Shown here in pieces: positions 1 to 4,350 of a stretch of DNA of 7,127 bases. The notes below the pieces were generated by a model, which saw only the letters and a list, made by a program, of their open reading frames with translations, was not told the DNA's origin and did not search any database. The DNA lies in contig SKNI01000745.1 of assembly GCA_007120615.1 (NCBI GenBank), positions 1 through 7,127 on the forward strand. Direction: 5' to 3'. How positions within the stretch are numbered: position 1 is the first letter of the stretch; the number at the start of each line of letters is the position of its first letter. Both the position numbers and the translations under genes were made by a program. The stretch comes from Myxococcales bacterium. GTDB taxonomy: Bacteria; Myxococcota_A; Bradymonadia; Bradymonadales; Bradymonadaceae.

Positions 1-3000
1 AGGCGCGCCTGCAAGCCCTCGGTGCCGTCGTGACCTCCAGCGTGAGCGGAACTACGGATATCGTAATCGCCGGCTCCCGGGCCGGATCCACCGTGGCTAA
101 GGCCAAAAAGCGGGGACTTCCCGTGCTCGATGCCGATGATCTGATGGCCATTCTGGAGGGCGCGCCCCTCTCCGAGATTCTCGGCGCGTCTGGCGATGAT
201 GACACCGCCCACAAGCCTGCCGGGGAGCTGTCTTTTCCCACCGTTTTCGATCCGCCCCGAGATGGAAATTATCAGCAATTTTACGAGAGCGGAGAGCTTC
301 AAAAGGAGGGCCGCTACGCCAATGGCCTTCCGGTAGGCCTATGGACCGGTTTTTATAAAAACGGCCAGAAGAAGTGGGAAGTTACTTACGAGGACGGGCT
401 TCGCGACGGGACCGCCCAGGGCTGGTTTGAGGACGGAACACTGAAATATGAAGGTCAGTGGTCGATGGATAAGCAGTCCAACGCCTGGAATTGGTGGCAC
501 GAAAACGGAGCCTATCGGTCAACTTATCATTATGACGAGGATGGCAAAAAACACGGGGAATATGTCTGGGATGGAGATGACGGCCAGCCCCGAGGACGCG
601 GCGAATTCTGGCACGATAAACGACACGGACAATGGACCTGGTGGTCGACCAAGACCCACGAGAAGGTCATCCGGGGGCATTTTCAGGGGATGCTGCACGG
701 CGAAGATGCGGCCTGGTTTGACGGCGGTCAGCTGGCCTACCAGCGAAATTACGATAAATCATATAGAGACGGCCGGGAGGTGGAGTTTTACCCCGATGGA
801 AGTCCGAAACTCGAGGCGAACCGGATGGATCGGTATCCCGTCGGGATCCATCGAAGCTGGGATGAAGAGGGCAAGGAAACGGTGGTGCACTACGTGGATG
901 GTCTTGCGAAAGAGCTGGCCGAAGACGAAGCGCTGATGAAGAAGACCGCCAAGAAGATCGCAAAAGCCTCCTCCTCTTTTAAAAAGACCGACGCTCTCCG
1001 TGACGCCGCCGAGTATTCGGGCCGTGCTCCGTTCCTGATCCAGATGGTCCGCAAGGGTCATTTTGATATCGCCGCCGACGTCGACCTCTGGGAAATCTAC
1101 GCCGAGGGACAGACTCTCCTCTCCACCGAGGAGGTCATCGACCTCCTTAAAAACGCGGAGGTCCCGGACCACGGTTTTCATATCCCGGGGTGGCCGGAAC
1201 CGCTGGATAAGATCGTATTGCACGCTTATAAAAAAGATCCCGAGCCCTTTGAGGCTATAGTCGAGGAGCTGCCCCAGGCCTTTAAATTGGGGGTAGCCTT
1301 TGTGATGGCTCGGTTCGGAAAGGACATCTCTTCTGTGATCGACGATCAGGCCGAGCTCTTCGCCCGAAAGCACTTCGACCATGAATTCAGCACCCGTCTG
1401 CCGTGGGTCAATGACGACAAAGAGATCGAGACCATCGATATCCGGGACGGCCAGATCCTCAACGAAAATTGCCAGCGATTTCTGGAGTTATTTACCACGC
1501 GAGAGCGCTTCACCCGGGCGCTCCTCGACTGCCTGCTGGAGAAAGCTCAAGAGTCCTCGCCGCGGTTCTGGTATCCCAACTTCAGTTGGGCTATTGAGGC
1601 TGCCAACCTCGAAGAAATGAGCCTGCTGTTAAAGGGTTCTCCCGACGTAGACGCCGTAGAGAAGATCTTCTTTGATTGGCGCTCCGATAGCGCCGAAGAC
1701 ATCGCTACGATGGCCCTCAAACCCGACGGAAGGGGTCGAATTCAGCAAAATGTAGTGGCCGCGGCAATCGTAGCGTTTGCCGAGCAAGAAAAGCCCGTCG
1801 ATCCACGCCTGATCGACGCCTTTGAACTCGAGGTTAAGAGCCCGTCCTTACGCTGGGTCGACGAGGGAATCCGCAAATTCGAAACCGAGGACCACAAAAC
1901 CGATCTGGCCATGATCGACAGGGCTACTTCCTATGCAGATCCGACCACTTCATTTGGAAAATCAAGCCTCATCTTTCGAGCGATGGAAGCCCTTCCCCCA
2001 GAAGCACAGCGAAAGCTCATCGAAGAGAAGCTCCAAGCTCCATACGGAAGCGGGCCGGATGCCGCCTCCTTTCTCTATCTCGTCGACGACCAGAGTCTCT
2101 GGGAGAGATGCATCGAAGCCTGCATGGAGTCGAAATATGAGCGAGACGCCGCTATTTTCGGACTCGGCGGCCTTCCCGCCTCGGCGCTGCCCCTTCTCGT
2201 CGACGCTCACAAGCGCGCCGGCAACAAAGAGAAGAAAACCTTCTTCCACCAGGCCATCCTGGTGATGATGGCCCGACTCTCCGACATCGAGGAAGAATGG
2301 GATCCGGAATTCGATATGTTCATCGACTTTGGCTTCGTAAAGAAGAGATATGACTACGACAAATTCGCATCTCTCCTGATGAAGATCGTGTACCGGCTTC
2401 CCAGGGAGCGGGCCGTCGCCGTACTCCGCCGGGGGCTGGAGAAACCCTCTACCTTCGGCCGGGCTTTCAAACTCCTCGCCAGTCATCCCGACCAGGAGTT
2501 GACCGAATTTGCGTTCACCCAACTTCTGGAGCGCGAGGACAGCCTCTCCAACGACGATCAGCGATCCATCGGCGATGGGTTGAAGTTCATGCCCGAGGTG
2601 CGCCCCTGGATCAAATTCATGCTCCGTCAGGGCGGCGGAAGTCATCTCACCTCGCAGATGGAAGCGGCCGTCGGTGGCCGCGATAAATTTGCCGAGATCA
2701 AAGAAGAGCTGGAGAACGAAGGCGTACAAGCCGCCAAAGAACTCGACGCCATCGACAAATTGAAGCTGCTCGCCGAAAAAGCGGGCGGCAAAGGCCAGAC
2801 CCTCTACCTCCTTCGTCGTCTCGATGAAGCCCCCGACAATCCCGGGCTCAACCTCATCGGAGGCCTCCCGCCAGGCGTGGGAAGCGACCGCTGGCCGCGC
2901 TTCAACGACGAGCCTATGGCCCATCTCTTCACCCTCGACCTGGAGACCATGCCGGCCCTCAAAGCCCAATATTCCAGCTCCCGGACCATCTCGGTCTTCT

Positions 3001-3371
3001 GTCATCAGCCCTCCTATAACGAGGCCTGGGAGGCGGGGAATGCCCAGACGGCGATCCTCTTCAGTACCCAGGAGCAGGTAGACGCCGACGAGCTGGAACT
3101 CCCCGAAGAGCTCCCCGACAGCGACCCGCGATGGTTCGAGCCAGTGGCCATCGAAGTCGACCCCGGTATCTTCTTCCAGCCCGACAGCGAACTCTATAAA
3201 AAGATCTACGCCGCCCATGCCCGGGTTCTGGGAGAGCCGATCTGGCTGCAGAGCGAGGAGCATTGGGGCCGGTTAATCCTGCAATTCGACGAGGCCTTTG
3301 CCCACGTCAACCTCGGCGATATGGGCGTGATGTATGTCTTTGACGACACCGCCTTCTGGCAATGTCATTGA
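1..3371 (+). CDS. BRCT - MORN_2 repeat - helical repeat - DUF1963-like multidomain protein (5' partial)
   Basis: The frame is open from base 3, and the residues before the GTG at base 30 (ARLQALGAVV) are the expected continuation of a BRCT domain, so that GTG is internal and the gene starts upstream. Numbering from GTG30, 1113 residues are visible: BRCT remainder (1-44), an acidic linker, about nine MORN_2/YwqK-like repeats (79-291), a long helical, HEAT-like stretch without recognisable catalytic motifs (about 300-937), and a YwqG/DUF1963-like C-terminal domain (about 938-1113). No signal peptide or membrane segment is visible in this part, so a cytoplasmic location is likely. BRCT domains usually bind phosphopeptides or DNA ends; MORN_2 and DUF1963 proteins are of poorly known function, and YwqK-type proteins are often annotated as antitoxins. 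I infer a large interaction scaffold, with immunity as one possibility. It ends in TGA, convergent with and overlapping the next gene by 7 bases. The reading frame is secure; the function is not known. Confidence 0.9.
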   Translation, partial: ARLQALGAVVTSSVSGTTDIVIAGSRAGSTVAKAKKRGLPVLDADDLMAILEGAPLSEILGASGDDDTAHKPAGELSFPTVFDPPRDGNYQQFYESGELQKEGRYANGLPVGLWTGFYKNGQKKWEVTYEDGLRDGTAQGWFEDGTLKYEGQWSMDKQSNAWNWWHENGAYRSTYHYDEDGKKHGEYVWDGDDGQPRGRGEFWHDKRHGQWTWWSTKTHEKVIRGHFQGMLHGEDAAWFDGGQLAYQRNYDKSYRDGREVEFYPDGSPKLEANRMDRYPVGIHRSWDEEGKETVVHYVDGLAKELAEDEALMKKTAKKIAKASSSFKKTDALRDAAEYSGRAPFLIQMVRKGHFDIAADVDLWEIYAEGQTLLSTEEVIDLLKNAEVPDHGFHIPGWPEPLDKIVLHAYKKDPEPFEAIVEELPQAFKLGVAFVMARFGKDISSVIDDQAELFARKHFDHEFSTRLPWVNDDKEIETIDIRDGQILNENCQRFLELFTTRERFTRALLDCLLEKAQESSPRFWYPNFSWAIEAANLEEMSLLLKGSPDVDAVEKIFFDWRSDSAEDIATMALKPDGRGRIQQNVVAAAIVAFAEQEKPVDPRLIDAFELEVKSPSLRWVDEGIRKFETEDHKTDLAMIDRATSYADPTTSFGKSSLIFRAMEALPPEAQRKLIEEKLQAPYGSGPDAASFLYLVDDQSLWERCIEACMESKYERDAAIFGLGGLPASALPLLVDAHKRAGNKEKKTFFHQAILVMMARLSDIEEEWDPEFDMFIDFGFVKKRYDYDKFASLLMKIVYRLPRERAVAVLRRGLEKPSTFGRAFKLLASHPDQELTEFAFTQLLEREDSLSNDDQRSIGDGLKFMPEVRPWIKFMLRQGGGSHLTSQMEAAVGGRDKFAEIKEELENEGVQAAKELDAIDKLKLLAEKAGGKGQTLYLLRRLDEAPDNPGLNLIGGLPPGVGSDRWPRFNDEPMAHLFTLDLETMPALKAQYSSSRTISVFCHQPSYNEAWEAGNAQTAILFSTQEQVDADELELPEELPDSDPRWFEPVAIEVDPGIFFQPDSELYKKIYAAHARVLGEPIWLQSEEHWGRLILQFDEAFAHVNLGDMGVMYVFDDTAFWQCH
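3..161 (+). other. BRCT domain, C-terminal two thirds
   Basis: The translated segment matches the BRCT pattern seen at the C-terminus of NAD-dependent DNA ligases: a helix ending in L-x-x-L-G-A-x-V, then SVSGTTDIVIAG, GSTVAKAKKRGLPVLD and a final helix DLMAIL. In the family this is helix 1, strand 2, the T-D-x-x-x-x-G turn, helix 2 with G-S-K/T-x-x-K-A, strand 4 and helix 3. The missing first strand (usually an F-x-x-T-G motif) would lie just before the window. It is joined to MORN repeats rather than to ligase domains, so it is not part of a ligase. Confidence 0.85.
264..902 (+). repeat. MORN_2 / YwqK-like repeat array, about nine units of 24 residues
   Basis: Residues 79-291 repeat with a period of about 24 (72 bases). 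Each unit has an aromatic pair, a turn with D/N-G and an aromatic or charged strand: FYESGEL (84), FYKNGQK (108), WFEDGTL (132), WWHENGA (155), YVWDGDD (178), TWWSTKT (203), AWFDGGQ (228), EFYPDGS (252) and SWDEEGK (276). G-x-W/G-x-x-x-W/F links such as GLWTGFY and DGTAQGWF join them. This is the beta-hairpin repeat of YwqK-like MORN_2 proteins, which probably stack into an extended sheet for protein or lipid contact. Units 5, 6 and 9 are the most degenerate. The repetition is at the protein level; the DNA copies have diverged. Confidence 0.85.
2841..3368 (+). other. YwqG/DUF1963-like C-terminal domain
   Basis: The last roughly 175 residues carry the landmarks of the DUF1963 (YwqG) family in order: an I-G-G-L-P-P-G start followed by W-P-R, then PMAHLFTLDLETMP (family: P-L-x-F-L-A-Q-I-D-L-x-x-L-P), a central beta section ISVFCHQ, a LGEPIWLQ segment (family: G-x-P-x-x-I-Q) and the closing LILQFD ... 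GDMGVMYVF motif (family: L-L-Q-L-D ... W-G-D-x-G-x-x-Y/F-F). The spacing fits but the sequence is divergent. Members occur alone or fused and have no established enzymatic activity. I recognised this by eye, without a profile search. Confidence 0.65.
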
Positions 3372-4093
3372 CAGCGAGAGCCTTCTTCGACGCGGGTCAT
3401 CTCAAAATAATTGCGCGACTTATCATCGTCGCGCTTCAGCGATGGCTCCCGGTTGAGAAGGGATCGACTGGCCGCCACCACTCGCTGCTCAGAATGCCAC
3501 TGGATGTGGCCTTCGATGTGGTTGTCGTCTTCGATGGGCCCGCTCAAATAGTCCCAGCCCCGCTGGATGACATAGACCTCGCCACTGACCAATCCGCTGA
3601 CCGTAACCGTAAAGCCCGGATTGCCGTCGTTATCCTGGTCGGTGATCCGGGGGTCGGAGCGATCCTCGGGCAACGTCTCATATTCCAGGTCCCTGAGCCG
3701 AACCCCTTGCGCGCTATATTGGCGATAGACCACGAACTCAAATGTGCCGTCTTTTTCTCGAATCATCGCCGGCCGCACCACCACGCCCAGGCTCCCCACA
3801 AAGGCATCGGATAGCGACGTTTTCACCACCGGATTGGTGCTATTCATCTCCACCGAGCAGGTGTGGACGCTGATCTCCAGGTTTTTTCCCTCTTGCTCGA
3901 TCTCGAGGATCAACCGGGAAGTGGTGGAGGTTCGAAAACCACCGATCGGACCGATGCGACTATTCATGGTCGCCACGGTGATGCCCGACCAGGTTCCCGC
4001 CAGGTCGGGGATCGCTGGCTCTGCGGCTGCTGCTGAACTCGTCAGCAGAGAGCAGGTAAGGAGTAATGAGAATATACGAGCGGGCCACTTCAT
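3365..4093 (-). CDS. exported protein of unknown function with D-x-D-x-D-G motif
   Basis: A 242-residue protein if started at the ATG (complement of 4091-4093). That start gives a textbook Sec signal peptide: MKWPARIF, a leucine-rich core SLLLTCSLLTSS, and a likely cleavage after AAAA before EPAIPDL. An upstream in-frame TTG at 4114 would add seven residues (MRSGTPF); the ribosome-binding sites are weak for both. The Cys in LLTC is not a good lipobox, so a soluble periplasmic or secreted protein is more likely than a lipoprotein. The mature part begins with DLAGTW, the G-x-W start seen in many lipocalin-like beta barrels, and looks beta-rich. DQDNDGNPG (152-160) resembles a calcium-binding loop. 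Cys79 and Cys241 could form a disulfide. A sigma70-like promoter sits about 60 bases upstream. I do not recognise a named family. It converges on the multidomain gene with a 7-base stop overlap, so any link between the two is positional only. Confidence 0.88.
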   Translation of the reverse strand: MKWPARIFSLLLTCSLLTSSAAAAEPAIPDLAGTWSGITVATMNSRIGPIGGFRTSTTSRLILEIEQEGKNLEISVHTCSVEMNSTNPVVKTSLSDAFVGSLGVVVRPAMIREKDGTFEFVVYRQYSAQGVRLRDLEYETLPEDRSDPRITDQDNDGNPGFTVTVSGLVSGEVYVIQRGWDYLSGPIEDDNHIEGHIQWHSEQRVVAASRSLLNREPSLKRDDDKSRNYFEMTRVEEGSRCQ

Positions 4094-4154
4094 AAACGGA
4101 GTTCCAGATCTCAAGTCTTTCTGCTTCCAATATCACAGACTTGTTGCCGGACGC

Positions 4155-4183
4155 ATAATAAGACCCCCGCCTCGGGTTGTCGA
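4155..4183 (-). promoter_or_regulatory. sigma70-like promoter for the exported-protein gene
   Basis: On the minus strand, TCGACA (complement of 4178-4183, five of six bases matching TTGACA) is followed after exactly 17 bases by TATTAT (complement of 4155-4160, five of six matching TATAAT). Transcription would start near 4148 and give a leader of about 55 bases before the ATG ending at 4093. The AT-rich -10 stands out from a GC-rich spacer. It was found by eye, and a match of this quality can occur by chance, but its place directly upstream of a leftward gene supports it. Confidence 0.5.
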
Positions 4184-4200
4184 TGGGCTCCGCTTTCGTG

Positions 4201-4218
4201 CACGCTCAACACGCTCAA
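4201..4218. repeat. 9-bp tandem duplication CACGCTCAA x2
   Basis: CACGCTCAA occurs twice in direct succession (4201-4209 and 4210-4218), followed by two more matching bases. In the frame of the rightward gene the repeat reads RSTRST. It lies just upstream of the -35 box of the leftward promoter, so it could be either a slippage product in non-coding DNA or a short linker duplication. Confidence 0.7.
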
Positions 4219-4247
4219 CACCGACTTCCGATCGCACTGCGGCAAGC

Positions 4248-4350
4248 GGAGGAGAAACGGACAATGATGAGTCCGGCGAGTCCGGAGCATCGGGCGAAGC
4301 GTACGACGCCCTGCCCGTGGCCATCGCCTCCCGTGCAGGGTGTGCGCTGA
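4248..4350 (+). promoter_or_regulatory. strong Shine-Dalgarno with ATGATG opening a 28-codon out-of-frame ORF
   Basis: GGAGGAG at 4248-4254 is the best ribosome-binding-site match in the intergenic region and sits 9 bases before ATGATG (4264-4269), an ideal distance. The ORF starting there encodes 28 residues (MMSPASPEHRAKR...) and stops at TGA 4348-4350, inside the Cys-rich coding region, in the wrong frame for the large gene. It could be a translated leader that overlaps the large gene, a relic of the true start with an intervening frameshift, or a chance match within codons for Gly-Gly-Glu. The peptide has no hydrophobic segment. Confidence 0.3.
4269..4286. repeat. 9-bp tandem duplication GAGTCCGGM x2
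   Basis: GAGTCCGGC is followed directly by GAGTCCGGA. In the frame of the rightward gene it encodes ESGESG in an acidic Gly/Ser linker, as is common just after the signal peptide of exported proteins. The in-frame 9-base unit supports this frame being translated here, upstream of GTG4317. Confidence 0.65.

Larger units (their letters stand above)
4094..4316. other. divergent intergenic region / uncertain leader of the rightward gene
   Basis: This stretch lies between the start of the leftward exported-protein gene and the first possible start (GTG4317) of the rightward gene. It holds the leftward promoter, the tandem 9-bp duplications and the GGAGGAG/ATGATG signal listed separately. The frame of the rightward gene is open across all of it and back to an ATG at 3981 inside the leftward gene. 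From about 4233 it has good codon use and encodes an acidic Gly/Ser-rich linker (GGETDNDESGESG). Upstream of that it reads as a basic, Ser/Thr/Pro-rich peptide with no hydrophobic core. No clear promoter was found for the rightward gene. Confidence 0.5.

Noticed and set aside
1962..3263. 433-codon open frame on the minus strand
   Set aside because: It is entirely antisense to the large multidomain gene, whose frame has clear domains. The antisense product has no recognisable motif, and long antisense frames are expected from C/G-ending codons.
3363..3373. TGTCATTGACA as a transcription terminator
   Set aside because: The stem is only five base pairs with a one-base loop and no U-run on either strand, so it cannot act as an intrinsic terminator.
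4059..4093. AGGAGTAATG on the plus strand as a start for the rightward gene
   Set aside because: The ribosome-binding-site-like match is good, but the ATG at 4066 is in another frame and stops after nine codons. It lies within the signal-peptide codons of the leftward gene, so it is most likely chance.
4077..4093. Lipoprotein signal in the leftward exported protein (Cys14)
   Set aside because: The Cys is preceded by LLT rather than a lipobox such as L-A/S-G/A, and a standard A-x-A cleavage site follows ten residues later.
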